From assembly GCA_005116835.1 (NCBI GenBank), contig SWDM01000023.1, forward strand, positions 224,519-288,518: DNA of 64,000 nucleotides, written 5' to 3'. Position 1 is the first letter of the stretch. Each line of letters begins with the position of its first letter. This stretch comes from Nitrospira sp. Lineage in GTDB: Bacteria; Nitrospirota; Nitrospiria; Nitrospirales; Nitrospiraceae. The notes beneath the pieces are model-generated. The model was not told the DNA's origin, made no database searches, and saw only the letters and a list, made by a program, of their open reading frames with translations. A program made the position numbers and the translations under genes. Below, piece after piece: positions 8,364 through 17,194 of this stretch.

Positions 8364-8474
8364 CAATAACCTCTCAATCTTGAACTCACGCGAGTCTAGC
8401 AAAGGAGTGAATTGCTGTAAACGAAACTACCGATTTGTGCAGGACTCCACTTCTCCATCTCTCGACCGAAGAAA

Positions 8475-8503
8475 AGAGCCTATGGCGTATAGCCATAGGC
8501 TCT
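8475..8503. promoter_or_regulatory. Perfect 12-bp palindrome between luxR-type gene and ABC permease
   Basis: AGAGCCTATGGC (8475-8486) and its exact complement (8492-8503) flank a 5-nt spacer. It lies in the divergent intergenic region, 112 nt upstream of the LuxR-type start and 77 nt upstream of the permease start. No T-run follows on either strand, and a terminator would have no purpose between divergent genes, so an operator or RNA hairpin in a 5' leader is more likely. Confidence 0.55.
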
Positions 8504-8579
8504 CATCCCCAACGAGATTGGCCTCACTGGTGTCGAGAACACAACAGGCGGATTTTCCCAACAGGCTACTGATCCTCAG

Positions 8580-11198
8580 ATGACTATGCCCTTCATGCTC
8601 CATTTCGCTCTGATCCGGGCCCATGCGTTCCAGCGGCCATTTCGCACATTGCTCAGCATTGCCGGAGTGGCAATGGGAGTGGTGGCTTCCGTGGCCATCG
8701 GGACGGCAAATATTCAAGTCTTGCGATCCTTCGAGCAAGCGGTCACGACGGTCGCAGGGTCTGCCACCTTGGAAATTGCAGGCCATGATCTCGGAGTCGA
8801 AGAGTCTGCGATTACGGCGATCCGCGCGGTCGAGGGGGTGGTGAGCGCCGCTCCGGTTCTTGAGGAATCCGTCGTGCTTACCCAGGGAGAAATGCGTGGC
8901 CAGGCGCTTGAGATATTGGGATTGGATTTGCTTGCTGAGGTTGGGGCGCGAGGATTTCAGATATCGCAGGCCGATTCTGGCGATGCCCTGGAGGCGCTCT
9001 TGGCTCCGGACGCCCTCTATCTTGGCCGGCGGGTGGCTGCCGACTGGAATCTGCAAGTCGGCAGCATGGTTGAGGCGATGGTGGGAGGACGACTCGTGCA
9101 GCTGCGAGTCGCAGGGCTCATTCATAACGAGAAAACCGGCTCGTCGCTCTGGGATCGGCTTGCCGTCATGGATATTGCTGCGGCGCAGCTGCTGTTTCAA
9201 TCGATCGGACGAGTGAATCGAATCGAGTTGGTGACGAAGCCTGACCGAACGCTCGACGACATCATCGCATCCTTGCGAGCGGTTCTCCCGCCTCATCTTA
9301 TTGTGCAACGGCCGGCGCAACGGACGAAGCAGGTCGAAAACATGGTGTGGGCCTTCCAGCTCAACCTGTCGGTCATGAGCTGGGTCGGGCTGCTCGTCGG
9401 GGTGTTCTTGATCTACAACACGATCGCCTTTGCTGTGGCGCAACGGAGGCGCGAGATCGGTATCTATCGTGCCCTTGGCATGACGGAGTGGCGGGTGACA
9501 GGTCTATTTTTTGTGGAAGCAGGATTGCTCGGTCTTCTTGGCGGACTATTAGGGGGTCTTGGCGGGGTTTGGCTATCCAGGGGGCTGGTGTCGCTTGTCA
9601 GCCGAACGGTCTCAGATCTCTATGCGCCGGTCACCTCCGGTGGATTAATCCTATCGATGGATATGGTGACGCTCACGGCAGTGGCAAAAGGGGTGTTGCT
9701 CGGAACAGTCGTTTCGATGGTGGGAGCGGTGGGGCCGAGTATGGAGGCCGGCAGGACCGTGACGGTCCGCGCGTTGGCGCCGGGAGACTATGAGTCGACG
9801 AATCAACTAAGGGCGGGCCTATGGGGTTGGATTAGCCTCGCCTTGTTGGTTCTGGCAGGCCTCTGTTCGCTGGCGGGCCCGGTTGGAAACTTGCCGCTCT
9901 TTGGTTATGTGGCGACGGTCTGTCTCTTAGGAGCGCTCTCCTGTCTTGCGCCGTTGTGTATTAAGGCCTTGGGCTGGCGGCATCTTTTTCGTGACAGTAA
10001 GACCATGGTGATCGGGGGAAGTCTCAGGCTTATCGCAGCAGACCAGGCGTCGCGCCATCCGGGCCGGAATGCGGTGACCGTGTCGGCATTGATGGTGGGA
10101 TTGTCGATCATGATCGGCGTGGTCGTCATGGTTCGAAGCTTTCGCGACACGGTCGAGTATTGGGTGGACGAGACGGTCATGGCCGATCTCATCGTCGCTC
10201 CGCACTCCTGGCTTCAGGGAAAGCAGTCAGGGCAGGCCTCTCGTGCCTTTCCGGGAGGGTGGCGCTCGATTCTGTCTTCGATCGACGGGATTGCCGCAGT
10301 CGATACCTATCGCGACGTATATGTTGATGTTGCGGGTCAGCCTGCAGCCTTGGTGTCACGAGATCTTCGGCTCCATGCGCAGCGCAGCCGATATCTGATG
10401 GTGCATGGAGATTCGAGCGCGGCCTTGCGGCGAGCCGCCGAGACCGGAGGCGCCATTCTGTCTGAAGTGTTGGCAACGAGGCTGCATGTTCGTGAGGGAG
10501 ACAAGGTGTCAGTCATGACGCCGGCGGGGCCTGTTGCCGTGCCGGTCGAAGGGATTTTTTACGACTATTCGACTGACGGCGGGAAGCTGGTGATGGACCG
10601 GGCCTGGTATCAGCAACAGTGGAACGATGACCGGGTGACAGTGTTTTCTGTGTACTTGGCTTCGGGGGCCGATGTCGATCGAGTCAAACAGTCGATCGTG
10701 ACAGGTGTTGCCGGGCTTGATGGAATGTCGCTCCCGCCGTTGGTGATCCGAAACCATGAATTGCGGCAAGAAATCCTCGACATTTTCGATCGCTCCTTCG
10801 TGTTGACCTATGTCCTTGAGGCCATTGCCGTGTTGGTGGCCGTGCTCGGTATCGTGAACACCTTGGTGACGGCTGTACTGGAGCGGCGTCGTGAGTTTGC
10901 CGCGCTACGGGCGATCGGCGCCAGCAGGGGGCAAATAGAACGACTGGTGCTGTGGGAGGCGGCTTACCTAGGGTTGATCGGAGCTGTGTTGGGTGTCGCG
11001 GGAGGTTTGCTACTCGCCCTGTTGCTGATCTATGTGATCAATAAACAATCCTTCGGCTGGACGATCCAAATGTCGGTTCCAGGCGGAGTGATTCTGCAAG
11101 CCGTAGGGCTTGCGCTCACGTCCGCTCTTGTGGCCGGCTACTGGCCTGCTCGCTGGGCGGCAAGACAGCCGGTCGTGGAGGGGTTAAGAGAGGAGTAG
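8580..11198 (+). CDS. FtsX/MacB-fold ABC transporter permease, double-unit
   Basis: 872 aa. The architecture is TM1 (RTLLSIAGVAMGVVASVAIG), a periplasmic MacB-like domain (~45-250), three TM helices (~260-395), two central TM helices, then a second set: TM near 505, second periplasmic domain (~530-730) and three C-terminal TM helices. Two FtsX-like repeats each carry the RRREIGIYRALG / RRREFAALRAIGAS coupling segment that contacts the ATPase. This duplicated single-chain layout resembles YbbP-type permeases and replaces two separate membrane subunits. It probably exports a lipid or lipoprotein-like substrate together with the ATPase at 6446. The substrate cannot be read from the sequence. Confidence 0.88.
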   Translation: MTMPFMLHFALIRAHAFQRPFRTLLSIAGVAMGVVASVAIGTANIQVLRSFEQAVTTVAGSATLEIAGHDLGVEESAITAIRAVEGVVSAAPVLEESVVLTQGEMRGQALEILGLDLLAEVGARGFQISQADSGDALEALLAPDALYLGRRVAADWNLQVGSMVEAMVGGRLVQLRVAGLIHNEKTGSSLWDRLAVMDIAAAQLLFQSIGRVNRIELVTKPDRTLDDIIASLRAVLPPHLIVQRPAQRTKQVENMVWAFQLNLSVMSWVGLLVGVFLIYNTIAFAVAQRRREIGIYRALGMTEWRVTGLFFVEAGLLGLLGGLLGGLGGVWLSRGLVSLVSRTVSDLYAPVTSGGLILSMDMVTLTAVAKGVLLGTVVSMVGAVGPSMEAGRTVTVRALAPGDYESTNQLRAGLWGWISLALLVLAGLCSLAGPVGNLPLFGYVATVCLLGALSCLAPLCIKALGWRHLFRDSKTMVIGGSLRLIAADQASRHPGRNAVTVSALMVGLSIMIGVVVMVRSFRDTVEYWVDETVMADLIVAPHSWLQGKQSGQASRAFPGGWRSILSSIDGIAAVDTYRDVYVDVAGQPAALVSRDLRLHAQRSRYLMVHGDSSAALRRAAETGGAILSEVLATRLHVREGDKVSVMTPAGPVAVPVEGIFYDYSTDGGKLVMDRAWYQQQWNDDRVTVFSVYLASGADVDRVKQSIVTGVAGLDGMSLPPLVIRNHELRQEILDIFDRSFVLTYVLEAIAVLVAVLGIVNTLVTAVLERRREFAALRAIGASRGQIERLVLWEAAYLGLIGAVLGVAGGLLLALLLIYVINKQSFGWTIQMSVPGGVILQAVGLALTSALVAGYWPARWAARQPVVEGLREE

Positions 11199-11213
11199 TA
11201 ACCCCGTTCATTC

Positions 11214-11345
11214 CTGTGCTCGCGCAACGCGCGGCCTCAGAAGGATGAGAAGGATAGCCTGGCCGTCCTCCTGCTCGCGGAACGCGCACAATCAGAATGT
11301 GCTCGTTCGACGCGCGCAATCGAGGATCAACCAGGCTACCCTTGA
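11214..11345. repeat. Dispersed GCTCG/CGCGC palindromic repeat, copy a
   Basis: The stretch contains TGTGCTCGCGCAACGCGCGG, a bracketed AGCCTGG...CCAGGCT pair (11259, 11330), and TGCTCGCGGAACGCGCAC followed by TGTGCTCGTTCGACGCGCGC. Related blocks recur at 37203-37345, 49020-49345 and 50826-50935, always between genes. No coding potential. It behaves like a REP/palindromic family rather than a gene. Confidence 0.7.
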
Positions 11346-11403
11346 AAATGAAATGGGAAAGTGGGAAGACGCGCGCAGTTGAGGATTACTGGTATGAATG
11401 CGT

Positions 11404-11991
11404 TTACGCTGCTATACGCGTGCGATTGGCAAATGCGAGCTTCGCGTCCTTGCGTTCGGACGGCGCCACTGTCAACAACGGCCTTGCTGTAAATCCGATC
11501 TCTTGAGCCACCCACAGCGTCGGAATCTGTTGGATCGAGATATTGTACAGGTTGACCGAGTCGTTATAGAACTCGCGTCGATCGGCTATGGTGTTTTCCA
11601 GTGCCGATATGCGCTGCTGGATGGCCAAGAATTCTTGATTGGCTTTCAAATCGGGATACTGTTCGGCTACGGCGAAGAGCTTTCCAAGGGCTCCGACGAT
11701 CTGATTTTCCGCCTCGGCCTTGTCGTCGATCTTCAAACCTGTACTATAGGCCGTGCGAGCGTTGGTTACGGATTCCAGCGTTTCCCGCTCGTGCGTCATG
11801 TAGCTATTACAGACTTCGACGAGTTTGGGAAGTTCATCATGGCGTTGCTTCAGGATGACGTCGATATTCGACCAAGCCTTATCGATGTTATTGGCGAGTC
11901 TGACCAGCACGTTGTAGACGCCGACTAGATAGGCAACGAGCGCAATCAGCCCGATAATGATCAGACTTCCGATGATCAAGGTGGTATTCAT
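11404..11991 (-). CDS. LemA family protein
   Basis: 195 aa. A single N-terminal TM helix (residues 5-25) precedes the LemA helical bundle, with the family hallmarks YNxLVRLANNIDKAWSNIDVILKQRHDELPKLVEVC and FNDSVNLYNxxIQQIP-type C-terminal motif (here FYNDSVNLYNISIQQIP). LemA proteins are inner-membrane proteins with most of the chain on one side; the molecular role is not established. The partner gene 26 nt upstream encodes a GIDE-domain membrane protein, a pairing seen repeatedly in bacteria, which suggests a membrane complex. Confidence 0.92.
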   Translation of the reverse strand: MNTTLIIGSLIIIGLIALVAYLVGVYNVLVRLANNIDKAWSNIDVILKQRHDELPKLVEVCNSYMTHERETLESVTNARTAYSTGLKIDDKAEAENQIVGALGKLFAVAEQYPDLKANQEFLAIQQRISALENTIADRREFYNDSVNLYNISIQQIPTLWVAQEIGFTARPLLTVAPSERKDAKLAFANRTRIAA

Positions 11992-12016
11992 GGGTGCTCT
12001 CCTTTGGGTATGACAA

Positions 12017-13327
12017 TTACAATATGGTTGTCAGGTAGCGCGTGAGCGTGATGCCCACACAGATCGCCGTCAGCGCCAGACCGCCTGCTATATAAGCCAG
12101 CACCTGCCATCCTAGTCGAGACACGAGATCCTTCTCGCTTCGATCCGAGATGATAAACTCATGATCTCGGCTGTCCCCGATGTAGAGACGCGCATGGTTC
12201 TCGACGCGCTCTCTGGCGCCCTGTTGTTCATGGGCCGTGCCAAGAACGTAGACCTGCTCTTCCGGCTGTATGAACGCTTCTCGGCAGCGCAGTGTTTTGC
12301 TCCCTATCCAGCGTTCGGTCGAAACCCCCAGTCGATTCAGTCCGGCGATGGTTGTGGGAGGCAATGCTCCGAGCCAGTTATTTTGATAGGTGCGCTCGTC
12401 CGGCAAGATCAGCTCGGCGCCTAGGGGGACGACAAGCACTTGCCCTGTCGTATCGCGGACAAAGAAAGGCTGTTCCGACGTGCCTTTGGCAATGGTCTCC
12501 CACCGTGTCTGCTTTCCGGAGCCAACCTGCTCCTCTACTGCATAGGAAAAGAACACACAGGGAACTCCGCTGAAGGGTGAGGAGAGGAGACTAGCTTCCG
12601 GCTGGGCGTGCCCGCTGATTTCGACCAACCCCACTGCCAGTGAGCGGATTGTCGACGTGGGAAGGCTTTCGATCAACTGCTTCCGTTGGCGGAGTACCCA
12701 TCCGTAGACGATGAGACCGAGCCCACCTATGGCGCCAGCCGCCAAGTATAAGAGGGTTTGATCCGGTGGCCGGCTCCATTGAGCGGTTCTTATGGTTTTA
12801 TCAATTCCGGCGATGAACAGGATCCCTCCGATCGCAAGGGCGAGCCCGAAAAACAAGCCCCAAAACCAAAGACCCTGTTGGTTGGAACGTTTCTTCGTGG
12901 ACCTGGGTTGAGCGCGAAGGGTGTCGTTGAGAGCACGATGTCTGGCCGCCGCTCGCGAATACAGTTCGGCTTCATGGATTTGGATCGGAACCGCCGCGCC
13001 TCGGTAGGTTTCATTCAGACGAGTGAGGCTTCCGTGAGGCAGCCACCACCCGCGACAGGCATTGCAACTCAGGAAAGAGGTTTGAGATACCGTCTCAGGC
13101 TCCATGTGATTGTTGCAGCGAGGGCAGAGTGTTTCTGTTGTGACCGCGACACCACCCCTGTCACCGATCGCCCGCTTCAGTGAGGTGTAGTCCTCTACGA
13201 AGAAATTCACCTCTCCCACATCGAGCCAGAGTCCATGTCCTAATGAGCAGACATCCAGCCCAGGACCGTGGCTCGTCGGAACCTGAATAAGGTCTTCCTG
13301 ACAATCGAGACATTTCATCGTGGCCAT
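12017..13327 (-). CDS. Membrane protein with two zinc ribbons and a GIDE (MUL1-like) domain
   Basis: About 436 aa. The N-terminus has two TFIIB-like zinc ribbons (MKCLDCQEDL...CSLGHGLWLD and CPRCNNHMEP...CNACRGWWLP). Two TM helices follow (~155-175 and ~190-210), then the GIDE region with AVGLVEISGHAQPE and FSGVPCVFFSYAVEE, and a C-terminal TM helix. GIDE is the membrane-side domain of eukaryotic MULAN/MUL1 E3 ligases; bacterial versions lack the RING and sit next to LemA, as here. The first ATG at 13327 is used; ATG 13318 directly before the first Cys pair is equally possible. Function is unknown but a membrane-quality-control role has been proposed for the family. Confidence 0.8.
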   Translation of the reverse strand: MATMKCLDCQEDLIQVPTSHGPGLDVCSLGHGLWLDVGEVNFFVEDYTSLKRAIGDRGGVAVTTETLCPRCNNHMEPETVSQTSFLSCNACRGWWLPHGSLTRLNETYRGAAVPIQIHEAELYSRAAARHRALNDTLRAQPRSTKKRSNQQGLWFWGLFFGLALAIGGILFIAGIDKTIRTAQWSRPPDQTLLYLAAGAIGGLGLIVYGWVLRQRKQLIESLPTSTIRSLAVGLVEISGHAQPEASLLSSPFSGVPCVFFSYAVEEQVGSGKQTRWETIAKGTSEQPFFVRDTTGQVLVVPLGAELILPDERTYQNNWLGALPPTTIAGLNRLGVSTERWIGSKTLRCREAFIQPEEQVYVLGTAHEQQGARERVENHARLYIGDSRDHEFIISDRSEKDLVSRLGWQVLAYIAGGLALTAICVGITLTRYLTTIL

Positions 13328-13594
13328 CGTGTTCAAACTGTAGCAAGAATCGGATGGGTGTCAAAGCGAAACGCTTGTACGCACATGGAGAAAACAGAGA
13401 TTTACTCATGGCTATCAGCGGGCAATCATGTGGCAGCGCTCTCAGCGTACAGTCTTTCTCAGTGATGTTGGCCAAGGATACGACTCCCATCCGCAACCAT
13501 TCCGAGTACCCATGTATTCAACAGTAGGCCAAAGGCTGGGAGGTTGCTGGCGTTCCAGGCATGAATTGGCTAGACTACGCGCAGGAGGCAAGTG

Positions 13595-13885
13595 ATGAGT
13601 ATCCGCGAATTGCTCCAGTCTAAGAGAGAGAAAATTCTTCAGATCGCTGCGCGTCACGGCGCGCGCAGAGTGCGCGTGTTTGGATCGGTGGCGAGAGGAA
13701 CAGCTCGGCGAGGAAGCGACATAGACTTCTTGGTTGAGATGGAGGACGGCCGGAGTCTTCTCGATCATGCCGCCTTGATTCTCGATTTAGAGCGCCTGCT
13801 CAAACGCTCGGTCGATGTGGCCTCAGAACGCGGACTCCGCCGGCCGCTTCGCAAAGAAGTTCTCAGAGACGCGATCGCCTTATGA
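13595..13885 (+). CDS. mntA: MNT-type nucleotidyltransferase (antitoxin of a HEPN/MNT pair)
   Basis: 96 aa from the ATG behind AGGAGG. The minimal nucleotidyltransferase motif is GSVARGTARRGSDIDFLVE, with the GSxARG loop and catalytic DxD (SDIDF). In MntA-HepT systems this protein AMPylates and neutralises the HEPN RNase toxin. The stop overlaps the HEPN gene start by 4 nt (ATGA), so the two are translationally coupled. It opens a run of defence and toxin genes reaching to 22.4 kb. Confidence 0.9.
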   Translation: MSIRELLQSKREKILQIAARHGARRVRVFGSVARGTARRGSDIDFLVEMEDGRSLLDHAALILDLERLLKRSVDVASERGLRRPLRKEVLRDAIAL

Positions 13886-14214
13886 GAGATGATCGTGGAC
13901 GGTTGGAAGACATTCTCGATGCCATCAAGCGGATCGAACGGTATGCAAAACGCGGTCGGCGGGTTTTCGAGGAAGACGAACTCGTCCACACGTGGATGAT
14001 TCACCACATCCAAATCATAGGCGAAGCAGCCAGCCAGCTCACCCCCACGTTTCGCAAGACTCATCAACAAGTCCCCTGGCCACAGATTATCAAGATGCGC
14101 CATGTGTTGGTTCATGACTATCTCGGCATTGACCTGGCGGAAGTCTGGGCGGTGGTCGAACGGGATTTGCCGACTCTCAAGAAACAAGCGCGCACTCCCT
14201 GGGTGAGTGCCTAA
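13882..14214 (+). CDS. hepT: HEPN-domain RNase toxin (DUF86/HepT)
   Basis: 110 aa. All-helical HEPN/DUF86 protein with the catalytic RxxxxH motif in KMRHVLVHDYLGID and the following DY that forms part of the site targeted for AMPylation by MntA. The upstream part (IKRIERYAKRGRRVF, IIGEAASQL) is typical of DUF86. HepT cleaves RNA, often tRNA, when not blocked by its MNT partner encoded immediately upstream with a 4-nt overlap. Confidence 0.9.
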   Translation: MRDDRGRLEDILDAIKRIERYAKRGRRVFEEDELVHTWMIHHIQIIGEAASQLTPTFRKTHQQVPWPQIIKMRHVLVHDYLGIDLAEVWAVVERDLPTLKKQARTPWVSA

Positions 14215-14649
14215 GTAGGGTCGATTGACTGCTCTCTAACCCCTCGCTGCGCTCGCTCATGGACTTCCCAGAGCAGGGGACAGGTGACCGAGTGCGCCTC
14301 GCTCCGTCGCCTCTCGTGGTACCCCTTCCACGGCGGTCCGAGCGGAAGCCTTCTGGAATTCCCTCAATCACGGTTGTGCCAACCGTGATTCTTCGGTCAG
14401 TTCCAGCTTTCCTTCTCAGGACGCCGGGTGGGGCCCCGCCACTACGGCGAATGTCGCGGAGCGCACTCGCTCATCTGAAATGGGAAAAGGAGCTCAGTCT
14501 GGGCAGATACCTCATCGCTCCAGTCGTGATTGCAGAACTCAAGGATATCTCAGTGGAAAAACGTGATTTCTCGTTAAGAAAGGACTATTCTGCGAACAGC
14601 GATTAAAACGGGTACCCTCTTTAATTTTGCTTTATCGAGTGTTCGACGA
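14215..14649. other. 435-bp intergenic region before the type I R-M operon
   Basis: No convincing gene. A short forward frame (14259-14606) is biased toward Pro/Arg and resembles no family. The last 100 bp are A/T-rich (GTGGAAAAACGTGATTTCTCG, then TTTAATTTTGC) and probably hold the promoter for hsdR. The early part contains small inverted repeats such as CACGGTTGTGCCAACCGTG (14369-14387), a palindrome that could terminate the hepT transcript. Confidence 0.5.
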
Positions 14650-17184
14650 ATGAAAGAAGCCGCCGCCCGTATCAAAATCAATAAACTGCTCGAAGCCGCA
14701 GGCTGGCGCTTCTTCGCGGAAGACACATCACCTGCCAACATCCAGCTCGAACCCAGCGTCACGCTCAAGACGCAGGACCTCGACGCCCTCGGTGAAAATT
14801 TCGAGAAAGTCCAAAAAGGCTTCATCGACTTCCTTCTACTCAACGAGAAGGGTTTCCCATTCATTGTCCTCGAAGCAAAAGCCGAAGACAAAAGTCCACT
14901 CGTTGGGAAAGAGCAGGCTCGCAAGTACGCCAAGTCCCAGAACTGCCGATTCGTCATGCTCTCCAACGGCAACCTGCACTATTTCTGGGACCTCGAACGC
15001 GGCAACCCCTACGTCATTACCTCGTTTCCGACACCCGACTCGGTCACCGGCTACCAGAAGATCACGCCCAATCCGCAGCGTCTTATCGAAGACCAGGTAG
15101 GTGAAGACTATATCGTTCGCACCCAGCGCCCGAACTACCAATCGGAGGCCGGGTGGCGGAACGAAGCGGAGCGACCCGGATACATCCAGACCAACAAGCT
15201 GCGCTTTCTCCGGCCCTATCAGCTCAAGGCCATCCACAGCCTTCAGGCCGCAGTCGGCGAAGGCAAGGACCGCTTCCTGTTCGAGATGGCCACCGGCACT
15301 GGCAAAACCCTAACTGCCGCCGCCGTCATCAAACTGTTTCTCCGTTCGGGCAACGTGCGGCGCGTCCTATTCCTCGTGGATCGCCTGGAGCTGGAGGACC
15401 AAGCCAAGAAGGCCTTCGCAGCGGTGCTGTCCGCCGACTTTCAGACGGTGATCTACAAGGAGAACCGGGACGACTGGCGGCGCGCAGAGATTGTCGTCAC
15501 CACCGTGCAATCCCTGCTCTTCAACAACAAGTACCAGAAGCTCTTCTCGCCGACCGACTTCGATCTCGTCATCTCCGACGAAGCGCACCGCTCCATTGGC
15601 GGCAATGCACGCGCCGTGTTTGATTACTTCATCGGCTACAAGCTGGGTCTCACCGCCACGCCGCGCGATTATCTCCGCCGGTTCGACAGCTCAAAGCCGG
15701 GCACCCGCGACCCGCGCGAGGCGGAGCGCCGCCTGCTGCTCGACACCTACCGCACCTTCGGCTGCGAGAACAGCCAGCCGACCTTCCGCTACTCCTTGCT
15801 CGATGGCGTAAAGGAGGGCTTCCTGATCAACCCGACGGTGGTGGATGCCCGTACCGAAGTCACCACCACGCTGCTTTCCGAAGAAGGCTTTGTCGTTTCG
15901 TTCACGGATGACGCCGGCGAGGATCAGCAGCAGGCTTTCAAACAACGCGAGTTCGAAAGGCGTTTCTTCGCGGACGCCACCAACCAGCTTTTGTGCAAGA
16001 CATTTCTGGAACATGCCCTGCGCGACCCGGTCAGCGGCGAAATCGGCAAGTCCATCATCTTTGCCGTCAGCCAGAACCACGCCACCAAACTGGCGCAGAT
16101 TCTCAATCAGATGGCCGACCGCATGTTCCCCGGCAAGTACCAGTCTGACTTCGCCGTGCAGGTGACCTCACAGATACCCGATGCTCAGCAGTTCACCATC
16201 AACTTCAGCAACAACAACCTGCTCGGTTCCGGCAACTTCATTCCCGCCTACAAGACCAGTAAGGCGCGTATCTGCGTGACGGTCGGCATGATGACCACCG
16301 GCTACGACTGCACCGACATCCTCAACCTCGGTCTCTTTCGTCCGATCTTTTCGCCCACCGACTTCATCCAGATCAAGGGACGCGGCACCCGCAAGCACGA
16401 TTTCCGCGAGCTACTCTTCGACGACAGCCTCAAAGAAGGCGTGCAGCACCCATCGAAAACGGCCTTCAAGCTCTTCGACTTCTTCGCCAACTGCGAGTAC
16501 TTTGAGGAGGAGTTCAACTACGACGAAGTGTTGAAGCTCCCTCCGCCAAAAGGAAAGGGCCGCGTCGAAGAAGGAGGCCAAGGCCCTGTGGTCGTGGGCG
16601 GCACGTATCAGCACCTCGGCGCCGACATCCTCTCGATGGTCAAGGAAGAGACCATAGGTTACGGGGGCATGAAGATCGACCGCATGTTCTTCGAGAAGTT
16701 CGAAGACGTCATCCGCGCCAATGACACCGTTGCGTCCGCCGTTGAATCCGGGCAGTGGGACCGCGTCATCGACTACGTGAACCACGAAGTCTTCGACAAG
16801 CCTGAGGAGTACTACACCCTCGACAAGCTGCGCAAAGCCGCCGCCGTGGACCGCCGCCTGACACTGCGCGAAATCCTCGAAAAAGTCTTCGGACTCATCC
16901 CGCGCTTCAAGTCCAAGGATGAGCTACTGGAAGAGGAGTTCTCCAAGTTCGTCGCCGACTACAAGCCCGAAGAGGCCGCTGCCATCCCGGCCATCAAGAC
17001 CTACTTCAAGGCCTACGTCACCAGCGACCGAGTCCGTGACATCATCGAGAGCAAGCAGTTCACCGAGCTGGCGACCAACCCGGTGTTCTCCACCCACGAC
17101 TTCAAAGCCGTGCCGGAGAAGTATCGCGTGCTCGTCCCTGAATACGTCAAGGACTATGTCTCCTTGAATCAGTTCGTCGCCTGA
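14650..17184 (+). CDS. hsdR: Type I restriction endonuclease, R (HsdR) subunit, EcoEI-like
   Basis: 844 aa. The N-terminal nuclease domain has the PD-(D/E)xK set D60, E75, K77 (FIDFLLL...FIVLEAKAE). The SF2 motor follows: motif I MATGTGKT at 213-220, SDEAH near 309-313, GLTATPRD, and motif VI-like IKGRGTRKHDF. The C-terminal ~200 residues match the HsdR C-terminal domain (EEFSKFVADYKPEE). The subunit translocates and cuts DNA as part of an R-M-S complex. At about 840 aa it fits the shorter EcoEI class. Ten nt separate it from hsdMS. Codon choice is more C-ending than in flanking genes, consistent with acquisition by transfer. Confidence 0.93.
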   Translation: MKEAAARIKINKLLEAAGWRFFAEDTSPANIQLEPSVTLKTQDLDALGENFEKVQKGFIDFLLLNEKGFPFIVLEAKAEDKSPLVGKEQARKYAKSQNCRFVMLSNGNLHYFWDLERGNPYVITSFPTPDSVTGYQKITPNPQRLIEDQVGEDYIVRTQRPNYQSEAGWRNEAERPGYIQTNKLRFLRPYQLKAIHSLQAAVGEGKDRFLFEMATGTGKTLTAAAVIKLFLRSGNVRRVLFLVDRLELEDQAKKAFAAVLSADFQTVIYKENRDDWRRAEIVVTTVQSLLFNNKYQKLFSPTDFDLVISDEAHRSIGGNARAVFDYFIGYKLGLTATPRDYLRRFDSSKPGTRDPREAERRLLLDTYRTFGCENSQPTFRYSLLDGVKEGFLINPTVVDARTEVTTTLLSEEGFVVSFTDDAGEDQQQAFKQREFERRFFADATNQLLCKTFLEHALRDPVSGEIGKSIIFAVSQNHATKLAQILNQMADRMFPGKYQSDFAVQVTSQIPDAQQFTINFSNNNLLGSGNFIPAYKTSKARICVTVGMMTTGYDCTDILNLGLFRPIFSPTDFIQIKGRGTRKHDFRELLFDDSLKEGVQHPSKTAFKLFDFFANCEYFEEEFNYDEVLKLPPPKGKGRVEEGGQGPVVVGGTYQHLGADILSMVKEETIGYGGMKIDRMFFEKFEDVIRANDTVASAVESGQWDRVIDYVNHEVFDKPEEYYTLDKLRKAAAVDRRLTLREILEKVFGLIPRFKSKDELLEEEFSKFVADYKPEEAAAIPAIKTYFKAYVTSDRVRDIIESKQFTELATNPVFSTHDFKAVPEKYRVLVPEYVKDYVSLNQFVA

Positions 17185-17194
17185 AGGAGACACC

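Noticed and set aside
8427-9443. 338-aa ORF opposite the ABC permease
   Set aside because: Arg/His/Ser-rich shadow of the permease gene with no motif; the permease on the other strand has clear TM helices and FtsX motifs.
15367-15588. Antisense ORFs across hsdR and hsdMS
   Set aside because: High-GC third positions produce many open antisense frames here; none has a family resemblance.
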